A stretch of DNA of 64,000 bases from Laribacter hongkongensis DSM 14985 (GTDB lineage: Bacteria > Pseudomonadota > Gammaproteobacteria > Burkholderiales > Aquaspirillaceae), in the NCBI RefSeq assembly GCF_000423285.1, contig NZ_AUHR01000003.1:124001-188000 (forward strand). Reading direction: 5' to 3'. Numbering within the stretch: the first letter of the stretch is position 1; each line of letters starts with the position of its first letter. The position numbers and the translations under genes are program-made. The notes beneath the pieces were generated by a model. That model was not told where the DNA came from. It made no database searches and saw only the letters and a program-made list of their open reading frames with translations. Of this stretch, positions 57,142 through 64,000 are shown in pieces.

Positions 57142-57702
57142 ATGCGACGCCTTGTCATCCTGTTCTCTGCCTTGCTCCTGCTGGCCGGATGTGCCACGCC
57201 AGCCAAAGAGCTGAAAGGATCCCTGACGCCTCCTGCGGGCATGGGCTACGCCATCGTGGCCCTGGCTGGCTGGGCATTCGATCCGGACAGCGCCACGCTC
57301 GAAGCCGACTACGCCGGCGAAAACGGCCAGCCCGGCGGAAGGATTTACGCCAGCCTGCTGACCGACAGCCTGTTCGGGCCGGAGGGCAGTTCACCGCGCA
57401 ACGGCAAGCTGGCCCTGCTGACCCTGCCGCCCGGACAGTACCGTTTCGTGCAGGCGTTCGGGTACTACAAGCAGGACATGGGGTTCTGGAGTGGCCAGAA
57501 AATCACCCGCTTCCCCATGAATGCCCCCTTTGTCGTCCGGGCGGGCGAAGCTGTGTATCTGGGAGAAATCTGGCTTGATTTGTCATACCGGCCGGAACTC
57601 CAGATCCGCGACACGTTGCAGTACAACCTTGGCCAGATCCAGCGGGTCTGGCACGTGAATGACACTTCGGCACTCCGTGTCGAAATTTTGCACAACCAAT
57701 AG
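57142..57702 (+). CDS. Lipoprotein of unknown function inside the nrd locus
   Basis: This 186-residue protein lies between nrdA and nrdB. A lipoprotein signal ends in L-L-A-G-C (Cys about 18). The mature part is predicted beta-rich, with motifs such as L-P-P-G-Q-Y-R-F-V and V-R-A-G-E-A-V-Y-L-G-E, reminiscent of the DUF2846-like carboxypeptidase-regulatory fold seen in other lipoproteins. No link to nucleotide reduction is apparent; it may just be inserted in the transcription unit. Confidence 0.7.
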   Translation: MRRLVILFSALLLLAGCATPAKELKGSLTPPAGMGYAIVALAGWAFDPDSATLEADYAGENGQPGGRIYASLLTDSLFGPEGSSPRNGKLALLTLPPGQYRFVQAFGYYKQDMGFWSGQKITRFPMNAPFVVRAGEAVYLGEIWLDLSYRPELQIRDTLQYNLGQIQRVWHVNDTSALRVEILHNQ

Positions 57703-57755
57703 CCCTGACCTGCACCTGATCATGGTGGATGTCCGGGCCGGAAAGGACGTCCACC

Positions 57756-58829
57756 ATGCTGGATTTTGAAGATTCTCCCGTTGCTGTCTCCCCTGCCGGA
57801 TCCGGGACTGGCGGCCGTGTCAACGCGGTCGACAAGCGCATCATCAACGGGGACACCGATGTCAACCAGCTGGTACCGTTCAAGTATCACTGGGCATGGG
57901 ACAAATATCTCGCTACCTGCGCCAATCACTGGATGCCGCAGGAGGTCAACATGCAGCGGGACATCGAACTGTGGAAGCGTCCCAATGGACTGACGGATGA
58001 CGAACGACGGATCGTTATCCGTAACCTGGGGTTTTTCACAACCGCCGACAGCCTGGCTGCCAACAACATTGTACTGGGCACCTATCGGCACATTACGGCA
58101 CCGGAATGCCGCCAGTTCCTGCTGCGGCAGGCATTTGAAGAAGCCATCCATACGCATGCCTACCAGTACATTGTGGAATCACTTGGTCTGGATGAAGGTG
58201 AAGTATTCAATGCCTATCACGAAATTGCCTCGATCCGGGCCAAGGATGAATTCCTGATCCCGTTTATCGATACCCTGTGTGATCCTGCTTTCAAGACCGG
58301 TACACCTGAATCTGATCAGCTGTTGCTGAAAAGCCTGATCGTTTTTGCCTGCATCATGGAGGGGTTGTTTTTCTACGTGGGATTTGTGCAGATACTGGCA
58401 TTGGGACGACAGAACAAGATGACTGGGGCGGCTGAACAATATCAGTACATCCTGCGTGATGAATCCATGCATTGCAATTTCGGCATTGACCTGATCAACA
58501 GTATCAAGCAGGAAAATCCGCATTTATGGACCGTGGAATTTCAGGAGGAACTGTACGGATTGTTCAGGAAAGCCATCGATCTTGAATATGCCTATGCTGA
58601 AGACACCATGCCACGAGGAGTGCTGGGGCTTAATGCGGCCATGTTCAAAGAATATCTTGATTTCATTGCCAATCGTCGGATGCAGCAGATCGGTCTTGAG
58701 CCACTGTTTACGCATGTCGATAATCCATTTCCATGGATGAGTGAAATGATTGACTTAAAGAAGGAAAAGAATTTTTTTGAAACAAGAGTGACGGAATATC
58801 AAAGCGGCGGAGCTCTTGACTGGGATTAA
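57756..58829 (+). CDS. nrdB: Ribonucleotide reductase class Ia, small (radical) subunit
   Basis: NrdB houses the diferric-tyrosyl radical. The 357-residue ferritin-like protein starts at ATG 57756 with AAAGGA upstream. The E-A-I-H-x-x-x-Y motif gives ligands Glu129 and His132 and radical Tyr136; further ligands are in E-G-L-F-F and R-D-E-S-M-H. The 3' third of the gene has visibly lower GC than nrdA, merging into the AT-rich flank before the integrated element. A terminator follows at 58894. Confidence 0.97.
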   Translation: MLDFEDSPVAVSPAGSGTGGRVNAVDKRIINGDTDVNQLVPFKYHWAWDKYLATCANHWMPQEVNMQRDIELWKRPNGLTDDERRIVIRNLGFFTTADSLAANNIVLGTYRHITAPECRQFLLRQAFEEAIHTHAYQYIVESLGLDEGEVFNAYHEIASIRAKDEFLIPFIDTLCDPAFKTGTPESDQLLLKSLIVFACIMEGLFFYVGFVQILALGRQNKMTGAAEQYQYILRDESMHCNFGIDLINSIKQENPHLWTVEFQEELYGLFRKAIDLEYAYAEDTMPRGVLGLNAAMFKEYLDFIANRRMQQIGLEPLFTHVDNPFPWMSEMIDLKKEKNFFETRVTEYQSGGALDWD

Positions 58830-58893
58830 GTCCTAATCTCTTTGAGATGACAAACTCTATTGTTTGATAGATTTTTGTTAATTTTTCATGAGT

Positions 58894-58925
58894 AACACCT
58901 TGTCAAAGCAAGGTGTTTTATTTTT
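58894..58925 (+). terminator. nrd operon terminator
   Basis: A perfect 9-bp stem (AACACCTTG, loop TCAAAG, CAAGGTGTT) followed by TTATTTTTG lies 65 bases after nrdB. The stretch 58830-59275 holds no gene; it contains this terminator, the next one, the attachment site and integrase upstream sequences. Confidence 0.9.
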
Positions 58926-59073
58926 GATGAATTCGATAGTGACACTGCGAAAATGTAGTATCGGGCTGAATGCGTCGTATTTGATCCAATCATGGGTTGG
59001 GCTGGGCATCATTTCGATTTGAGATTCATGCTGCGACATGACGTCTCTTGTGATCCCGGTCTGTTTATTCAAC

Positions 59074-59105
59074 GCAAAAGAGCCTAGTCATGCGACTAGG
59101 CTCTT
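59074..59105 (-). terminator. Terminator of the displaced tRNA-Thr gene
   Basis: A perfect 12-bp stem (AAGAGCCTAGTC, loop ATGC, GACTAGGCTCTT) is followed on the minus strand by TTTTGCG. It lies six bases after the tRNA 3' end at 59112, so it probably ended tRNA transcription before integration. Confidence 0.75.
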
Positions 59106-59111
59106 GATTTC

Positions 59112-59127
59112 TGGTGCCGGTAATAGG
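59112..59127 (-). other. Attachment site: 3' end of a tRNA-Thr gene (attL-type junction)
   Basis: On the minus strand CCTATTACCGGCACCA differs at one base from the 3' end of E. coli tRNA-Thr (CGU), including the encoded CCA and the acceptor stem. Upstream tRNA sequence does not continue: homology stops after 16 bases and gives way to AT-rich element DNA. A tyrosine integrase begins 149 bases to the right. This marks one end of an element that integrated into the tRNA; the intact gene should be at the other end. Confidence 0.8.
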
Positions 59128-59233
59128 CAACGACCCATTGGGTTGTATAGATGGTAAAAACACATAAATCGGTTTAAATTCAAAATGTTGCCATTTAATT
59201 TTCACGTTGGCATGTAGTTATTTTGTGAGATTT

Positions 59234-59273
59234 GGCGTAAATTTCGTATATCGATTACGCCAAAAATTACGCC
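59234..59273 (+). promoter_or_regulatory. Repeated ATTACGCC sites before the integrase
   Basis: Two direct copies of ATTACGCC (59254-59261 and 59266-59273, 12 bases apart) and an inverted GGCGTAAAT (59234-59242) lie just before, and the last copy nearly at, the integrase start. They look like integrase arm-type sites or an operator for self-control. Confidence 0.5.
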
Positions 59274-59275
59274 AG

Positions 59276-60292
59276 ATGGCCACTTTCAGGAAACGCGGAG
59301 ACACATGGCGCGCAGAGGTATCAAAGCTGGGCGTCAGAAGGTCCGGAAGCTTTGATACAAAGTCAGAGGCAGTGGCTTGGGCCACGCAGGTTGAAGCAGA
59401 TATTTTGAGTGGAAGGCTGCAAGCGGTTAAGCAGTCAAAGACCCTGACTGCTGCGATGACTCGCTACCGGGATGAGGTTTCCCCACTTAAAGGGGGAGCC
59501 AGATGGGAGCGTATCAGGCTGAACAAATTCATCAGCGAGCTGAGCTTTGTCGGTGACAAGGTAGACAAAATACAGTCCGACCAGATATCTGCTTGGCGCG
59601 ACTCCAGGCTGAAAGAGGTTTCGCCAGGAACAGTAAACCGTGAGATGAATTTGCTGTCGGCAGTATTCGAAGAGTGCCGTCGTGAATGGAAGTGGTGCTC
59701 ATCGAATCCAGTTCAAGGAGTACGCAGACCTCCTGAGCCGCCTCCGCGCGAGCAGAGAATCAGTGACAACATGGCGGATGCCTTGATCAGATCCATGGGG
59801 TATACCCGATGGGCTCTTCCGCAAAATAAAATCCAGCGGGTTGCAATGGCGTTTTTGTTTGCAATGGAAACAGGGATGCGGGCCGGTGAAATTGTTGGCC
59901 TGACTGCCGACAGGGTCTTTTTACCACGTCGGTATCTTCGGCTGGAAGAAACCAAAAATGGTGATGCCCGCAATGTCCCATTGTCGTCAACTGCTATCAG
60001 GATTCTGGAGATATTGTTGGGATTGCCCAGGGAGCGTGAAGAAGATCCTGTTTTCGGGGTCACGGGATCGCTCCTTGATGCCATGTTCAGGAAGTATCGT
60101 GACAAAGCCGCTGTGAACTATCCAGAGTTGGCTGGAATACGTTTTCACGATACCCGTCATGAAGCTGTGTCCAGACTGGCCAGAAAACTGGATGTACTTG
60201 ATCTCGCCCGTATGATCGGGCACCGCGATATTCGCAGTCTGATGATCTACTACAACGAGCATGCATCAGAAATTGCAACACGCCTTGAATAG
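59276..60292 (+). CDS. Tyrosine site-specific recombinase (phage/island integrase)
   Basis: The 338-residue integrase starts at ATG 59276. An N-terminal arm-binding domain (about 1-50) is followed by a SAM-like core-binding domain (about 55-150) and the catalytic domain. The catalytic set is complete: Arg202 (T-G-M-R-A-G-E), Lys227, His291 and Arg294 (H-D-T-R-H), His316 (I-G-H-R-D) and nucleophile Tyr325 (M-I-Y-Y-N). It stands next to the tRNA-Thr end and is divergent in expression from the rest of the element, convergent with the HTH gene 14 bases away. Confidence 0.95.
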   Translation: MATFRKRGDTWRAEVSKLGVRRSGSFDTKSEAVAWATQVEADILSGRLQAVKQSKTLTAAMTRYRDEVSPLKGGARWERIRLNKFISELSFVGDKVDKIQSDQISAWRDSRLKEVSPGTVNREMNLLSAVFEECRREWKWCSSNPVQGVRRPPEPPPREQRISDNMADALIRSMGYTRWALPQNKIQRVAMAFLFAMETGMRAGEIVGLTADRVFLPRRYLRLEETKNGDARNVPLSSTAIRILEILLGLPREREEDPVFGVTGSLLDAMFRKYRDKAAVNYPELAGIRFHDTRHEAVSRLARKLDVLDLARMIGHRDIRSLMIYYNEHASEIATRLE

Positions 60293-60305
60293 GCGTGTCT
60301 GCTTG

Positions 60306-60635
60306 CTACGATGTGGGCGCTCTCCTACGCCCAGTCTTCCTGCTTGCTGGAATTTGGCCGCGATTCTTTCTTGCCCAGTCAATTACCTCTTCCGCAAACC
60401 AGCGTTTTTGCCCCTCTCTGGCGCCAGTGGCCCGTATCGGAGTCGGAAATCCAGGCTGAACAACGACGAGCTGCCTGATTGTGACTGGAGACAGACTCAG
60501 CCATTCTGCGATTGAATCGACAGTCCATATTTCCGGAGCAGCCCCCTTTTCAAGCCGGCCAACCAGATCTTCTAGGCGCTGTAAAAGCGCGCTTTCATGG
60601 TTGATCGATTGTTCTGCATGAGCTGTTTGAGTCAT
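60306..60635 (-). CDS. AlpA/excisionase-like helix-turn-helix protein
   Basis: This 109-residue protein has a MerR-like winged HTH (HTH_17 type; about 36-95: V-D-S-I-A-E-W-L-S-L-S-P-V-T-I-R-Q-L, then G-F-P-T-P-I and W-x-x-x-E-V-I-D-W). Such proteins act as excisionases or transcription activators of integrated elements. The start overlaps the ATPase stop by four bases. It sits convergent with the integrase, so it is the last gene of the minus-strand operon. Confidence 0.8.
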   Translation of the reverse strand: MTQTAHAEQSINHESALLQRLEDLVGRLEKGAAPEIWTVDSIAEWLSLSPVTIRQLVVVQPGFPTPIRATGAREGQKRWFAEEVIDWARKNRGQIPASRKTGRRRAPTS

Positions 60636-62461
60636 GCCGCAATCCTTTCCTGTTCGCCTGCAACCGTCTTTGCCGTGCCGCCATCCACCCAGACCGCCTG
60701 CATCGTGTCAGGCAGGCTGGCCGGCGCCTGTTTCAGGGTGCCGCTGACAATCACCGTTTCGAGGGCAGCAATCCCGCCGTCGTAGGTCAGTTCGTCCAGC
60801 AGGGTGATCAGCTCGCTGCGTCCGCCAAGGTCCAGCACGTCGAACCGGTCAACCAGCAGGATGCGCAGCCCGGACAGCTCGGCGATGACGATGGCCAGCA
60901 GCACGTCCGCACGCCAGCGTTCTGATTCTGAAAGCAACGCATGGGCCCGGCCGCCGGCAGTGATTTCCATCCCGGCCCCCACCTGCACGACCGGCCAGCC
61001 GGCAATGTCGCTGCGGCTCTTCAGCAGCCGGTTGACCGGCTCCAGCGCCCGGGACAGCAGCTCGGCCTGGATGCCGCCGGGGGCCAGTGCATCGGCAATC
61101 AGCAACCAGCCCTGCACATCGGCATGGTGCCGGGCGGCATCGGCAGTCTTGCGGCCGGCTTCGGCTGCCGTGCGCTGGCTGTTGCGCAGGCTGGCCAGCT
61201 CATCAGCCAGTTGCCTGCGGCGACCGGTCAGCTCGGTCACCCGGGCCTGTTGGCAGTCCAGATCCTCGCTGGTGATCTCCTGGCCGGCACCTTCGTCCAG
61301 GGCTGCCAGCTGTGCTGCCGCTGCTTCGGCTGCGGCCAGGTCGCGCCGGTCGTTGGCAACGGCCCGGGCCATCAGGTCGTGTGACTGCCGGTATTCCGGC
61401 AGCCGGGCAGCTGCATCACCTGCATCACCTGCAGCGGATCCCGGCGGCCCGTATTCCCGCTCATAGGCATCCATTGCATTCAGTGCTTCCTGATAGGCCG
61501 GGCGATCAATCCCGAGCGGCTGCGCTTCGTCGATCAGGCCATTCAGTGCGCGGGCCAGGTCATGGATGGTTCCGTTGCGATGGGTGCCTGCCCCCGCTGT
61601 TGCACCGGCAATCCTGGCGGCCCAGTCGGCCAGCTCGGCTTCATCAGCAGCCAGCTTGACCCGGATCCGCTCGAGGCGGCCGGCGCGTTCTTCCAGCGTT
61701 GCGCGCTGGCCGATGCTGTCCTGACGGGCCTTGCGTTCTGCCTGCATGGCGCCCAGACGTTGCTGGGCCGCAGCAATTTCTCCATCGACGACATCCAGCT
61801 CCTGCTCGATGGCCAGCAGCCCGGTTTCTTCCACCAGCGGCACGGACGAAGGCGCCCACAATTCCGCCTTCTTCTCGCCGTAGGCTTCGCCCGTGACGGC
61901 ACGCCAGGCACCCTTGGCTTCGGTCGCCCGGGTCCGGGCGGCTTTCTCGGCGGTGTCAAAGTCACTGCGCAAGAGAGGCAAGACTGCCATGACCCGGGCC
62001 GGATCCGCACCGCGGCTGATGAGTCGTTGCTGTACTTCCTCTGCCGAGGCCGAACATCCGGTCAGGGCAAAGAGCAGTTCCCGGCGGGCATCCTGCCCGG
62101 CCTGCGCAAACAGGGGCGCATCAAGGACATAGGGCAGCGCGGCACGGGCCTTGTCAGGATCCTCGACGATCTGGCCATGCCGGTTCACCTTGCCGTCCGG
62201 CAATGCCACGGTGGCAAAGCGCCCGTCGGCAAATTCGACCCGTACCATGCCGGCCTTGTGGCCATCGGTGACCAGCTGGCCGCAGTCTTTCTTTCTGGCC
62301 ACCCGTACCGGGTCGCCGGACATGGCCATGCGGACGGCCTCGAGCAGGCTGGACTTCCCTGCCCCGTTCCGGCCGGCAATCAGGGTGACGGGGGTCGTCA
62401 GGGCCAGCCGGGCACTGTGCAGCCCCTGGAAATTCTGAACTTCGATCCGGGTGAGTTTCAT
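60632..62461 (-). CDS. SMC/RecF-like ATPase of a phage element, with altered Walker B
   Basis: The 609-residue ATPase has an N-terminal M-K-L-T-R-I-E-V-Q-N-F-Q-G, a Walker A G-R-N-G-A-G-K-S (30-37), a long coiled-coil-prone middle (about 180-440) and a C-terminal half with signature-like L-S-E-S-E-R and Walker B I-L-L-V-D-R-F-D-V-L-D. The catalytic glutamate after the Walker B aspartate is Arg. The overall plan recalls RecF/SbcC/SMC proteins. It probably serves element DNA replication, recombination or defence. Coupled to both neighbours by ATGA overlaps. Confidence 0.85.
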   Translation of the reverse strand: MKLTRIEVQNFQGLHSARLALTTPVTLIAGRNGAGKSSLLEAVRMAMSGDPVRVARKKDCGQLVTDGHKAGMVRVEFADGRFATVALPDGKVNRHGQIVEDPDKARAALPYVLDAPLFAQAGQDARRELLFALTGCSASAEEVQQRLISRGADPARVMAVLPLLRSDFDTAEKAARTRATEAKGAWRAVTGEAYGEKKAELWAPSSVPLVEETGLLAIEQELDVVDGEIAAAQQRLGAMQAERKARQDSIGQRATLEERAGRLERIRVKLAADEAELADWAARIAGATAGAGTHRNGTIHDLARALNGLIDEAQPLGIDRPAYQEALNAMDAYEREYGPPGSAAGDAGDAAARLPEYRQSHDLMARAVANDRRDLAAAEAAAAQLAALDEGAGQEITSEDLDCQQARVTELTGRRRQLADELASLRNSQRTAAEAGRKTADAARHHADVQGWLLIADALAPGGIQAELLSRALEPVNRLLKSRSDIAGWPVVQVGAGMEITAGGRAHALLSESERWRADVLLAIVIAELSGLRILLVDRFDVLDLGGRSELITLLDELTYDGGIAALETVIVSGTLKQAPASLPDTMQAVWVDGGTAKTVAGEQERIAA

Positions 62462-62754
62462 GCCGACGCTCCTTTTCTATTCACAAGCTCCATAGCCTTC
62501 TCAACGACAGGAAGTGCAGGCACACCTCCGATCGTTACTTCGCACGAATCCGGTTGAAGGCCTTGATCCTCCGCCCACCTTGCAGCCATATCGATCGCTT
62601 CTTGCTCCGTCTGAAAAGAACTACCTTCCCATTTGCCATCTCGCAAAAGCGGTGCACCGTTCCAGCACGCGAAATAGTGTTGAGAACCATCTCTTCTCCT
62701 GAGCGGACCAAGCGCACTTGCACCGGAGGTTTGCAGTGCATCGATAAATTTCAT
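62458..62754 (-). CDS. Small protein of unknown function in the element operon
   Basis: This 98-residue protein overlaps the ATPase start and the coiled-coil protein stop by four bases each. The sequence is soluble, with several Trp (W31, W42, W60) and a D-G-K-W-E-G-S-S-F-Q-T-E-Q-E-A-I-D-M-A-A-R-W core that suggests a small alpha/beta fold. No family was recognised. Its DNA is clearly lower in GC than its neighbours, hinting at separate acquisition. Confidence 0.65.
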   Translation of the reverse strand: MKFIDALQTSGASALGPLRRRDGSQHYFACWNGAPLLRDGKWEGSSFQTEQEAIDMAARWAEDQGLQPDSCEVTIGGVPALPVVEKAMELVNRKGASA

Positions 62755-63155
62755 GCTGCCTCCTGCACCAGCTGGATGACGGCAGCCCGGCTGTTGGCCG
62801 GCAGTTTTGAAACGGTCAGTGCGGCTTCCAGTTCACGGATGCGGGCGTTCGCGGCATCAAGCTGCTCCGCATCGAACCGGGCCGACTCGGCCTCGGCGGC
62901 AAGCGCGATGTTCTGGCGGCCCAGCTCCATGAGGTTTTCCTTGAGCTGGCGTACCTCATACAGGCTGCGTTCGTACAGGGTCCGGTTATGCTCGGCCGTT
63001 TCAGAGGTTCTGCAATTAAGCTTTTCCAGATAGCTGACCCGGCTTTCCAGATAGCTAACCCGGCCGCGCCGCTCGCTGTTCACACGCTGCAGGCGTTCGA
63101 CGTAACCGCGGGATACCGGATCCTCGACGGCGATGATGATGATCAGTTTGTTCAT
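62751..63155 (-). CDS. Coiled-coil protein with a duplicated heptad
   Basis: The 134-residue protein begins at ATG 63155 with a short hydrophobic stretch (L-I-I-I-I-A), then about 110 residues of heptad-rich coiled coil. It contains an exact heptad duplication R-V-S-Y-L-E-S / R-V-S-Y-L-E-K encoded by a 21-bp tandem repeat. It lies just ahead of the SMC-like ATPase in the operon. Possible roles are a scaffold or partner of that ATPase. No family was recognised. Confidence 0.65.
   Translation of the reverse strand: MNKLIIIIAVEDPVSRGYVERLQRVNSERRGRVSYLESRVSYLEKLNCRTSETAEHNRTLYERSLYEVRQLKENLMELGRQNIALAAEAESARFDAEQLDAANARIRELEAALTVSKLPANSRAAVIQLVQEAA
63023..63064. repeat. 21-bp tandem duplication
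   Basis: Two adjacent 21-bp units (63023-63043 and 63044-63064) differ at one base (CTGACC/CTAACC). They encode one extra heptad of the coiled coil, so the duplication keeps both frame and helical register. Confidence 0.95.
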
Positions 63156-63207
63156 GGGGTCATCCTTCAGCCGGGACCACGGTTTCGTGGCCCCGGGCAT
63201 GCTGTTG

Positions 63208-63993
63208 TCAGGCGGCCTGCTGGTCGTCGTTGCTCACATCCAGGTCTGCAAGCGAGCCACCCTTGTCGAGCCACTCCTGCACCCATGCCGGTTTGCGGCC
63301 ACGCCCCGACCAGGTCATGTCCTGATTCTGCGGATGGCGGAACCGGACAGTGATCTCGCGGCTTGCGGTGGCGGCTTCCCGCCCGGCCCGCTCCTCTTCC
63401 TGCTGTTCATGCCAGGCTTTCCAGCCCTTGACCCACTGGATGCACAGCTCGCCGGTCTGTACCGGGCAGGCGCTTTCCGGCTCGCCGGCCTCTGCCGCAC
63501 GCCAGCCGTTTTCCCATGCCTGATCACGTTCGAGGTCTGTGACCGTGGCTTCGTCCGGAGCGGGCAAGGCGGGTGGCATCTGCCCGGTGGCCGGTTCGGC
63601 ATCAATCACGTTGCCGCCCGCGGCCGGCCCATCCATGCCGCCGCCGTCGTTGTCGTGGTACTCGTGACCAAGGTCCATGGCACGCTGGTCCGGCTCTCCG
63701 GCCACTTCGTCCATGCCGGCCAGGTTCTCGCCAGCGTCAGCAACGACGATCAGGCATGCCTTGCCTTCACTGTCGAACAGGTCATGACGGCCGGCAGCAG
63801 CGCTGTTGATCTTGAACACGGCCTTGATACCGTCCTTGCGCACGACCTGATCCAGCTCGCCGACCACCGTGGTGCGGCCTTCGCTGGCCAGGATGTGTAC
63901 GGCCATGCGCACGTTGGTATCCACACGCTTGCGGAGGCGGTCAATGATTTCGTTTTGCCGGTGCTGGTTCAGCTTTGGCCACACGTCGGGCAT
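63208..63993 (-). CDS. Phage-type protein with RMF-like and H-NS-like C-terminal domains
   Basis: This is at least 261 residues; the true start may lie beyond the window edge, since ATG 63993 is only the first in-frame ATG. About 1-95 is an alpha/beta domain common in phage proteins (E-I-I-D-R-L-R-K-R-V, K-D-G-I-K-A-V-F). A linker follows, then about 158-196 resembles ribosome modulation factor (W-E-N-G-W-R-A-A-x7-C-P, W-V-K-G-W). About 213-252 is an H-NS C-terminal DNA-binding domain (R-F-R-H-P, T-W-S-G-R-G-R-K-P-A-W). It is upstream-most gene seen in the minus-strand operon. The combination could bind both RNA or ribosome and AT-rich DNA. Confidence 0.72.
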   Translation of the reverse strand: MPDVWPKLNQHRQNEIIDRLRKRVDTNVRMAVHILASEGRTTVVGELDQVVRKDGIKAVFKINSAAAGRHDLFDSEGKACLIVVADAGENLAGMDEVAGEPDQRAMDLGHEYHDNDGGGMDGPAAGGNVIDAEPATGQMPPALPAPDEATVTDLERDQAWENGWRAAEAGEPESACPVQTGELCIQWVKGWKAWHEQQEEERAGREAATASREITVRFRHPQNQDMTWSGRGRKPAWVQEWLDKGGSLADLDVSNDDQQAA

Positions 63994-64000
63994 CAGGCGA

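Noticed and set aside
58878-59072. A 64-codon minus-strand frame between nrdB and the att site
   Set aside because: It lacks a ribosome site and overlaps the nrd terminator; no homology recognised.

Overview
The window reads as a high-GC betaproteobacterial chromosome, most likely order Neisseriales, Chromobacteriaceae side (a Laribacter-like organism is my guess). Supporting signs are the gene repertoire (DUF3579 protein, dapF-DUF484 pair, porin ending in Phe, single LolC-type permease, AspC-free HisC/PheA/SerC cluster), strong GC-rich codon bias and lack of Neisseria-type uptake repeats. No rRNA or complete tRNA gene was seen.

Layout. 0.2-7.2 kb: branched-chain amino acid binding lipoprotein, a PutA without the usual N-terminal DNA-binding domain, a divergent Lrp-type regulator that probably replaces it, an alpha/beta hydrolase and a DUF3579 protein. 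7.3-20.8 kb: a crotonase, dapF-DUF484-membrane protein, fabI, rlmD, an L,D-transpeptidase, gltX, the elaB/yqjD-yqjE-yqjK cell-envelope cluster, nagZ, a MaoC-like hydratase, gph and trpE. 20.8-30.2 kb: hisC, a LOG-family hydrolase, serC-pheA, two coupled hotdog thioesterases, gyrA, dps and nadC. 30.4-37.2 kb (minus strand): mscS-response regulator-nudB-dinB and nlpC-74 aa protein-lolC-lolD. 37.3-44 kb: ubiB, a secreted protein, nudJ, a transglutaminase-like protein, mnmA, a major porin and map. 44-53.9 kb: small unknowns, lrgAB facing an OmpR-type two-component pair, cobA with a structured leader, a D-2-hydroxyacid dehydrogenase, a degenerate 6-phosphogluconate dehydrogenase, mtfA and a Na+/H+ antiporter. 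54-58.8 kb: class Ia ribonucleotide reductase (two ATP-cones) behind a pair of NrdR-box-like sites.

From 59.1 kb to the end lies the left part of an integrated element (prophage or island). It starts at a 16-bp 3' end of a tRNA-Thr gene next to that gene's terminator, followed by a tyrosine integrase on the plus strand and a tightly coupled minus-strand operon: a protein with RMF-like and H-NS-like domains, a heptad-repeat coiled-coil protein, a small unknown, an SMC/RecF-like ATPase lacking the Walker B glutamate, and an AlpA/excisionase-like HTH protein. The right end and the intact tRNA are outside the window.

Most of the window is ordinary housekeeping. The parts that most deserve a second look are the RMF/H-NS domain protein and its operon, the cobA leader with a terminator-like hairpin, the degenerate 6PGDH, the NrdR-box pair, a possible trp leader peptide and a dispersed intergenic repeat.
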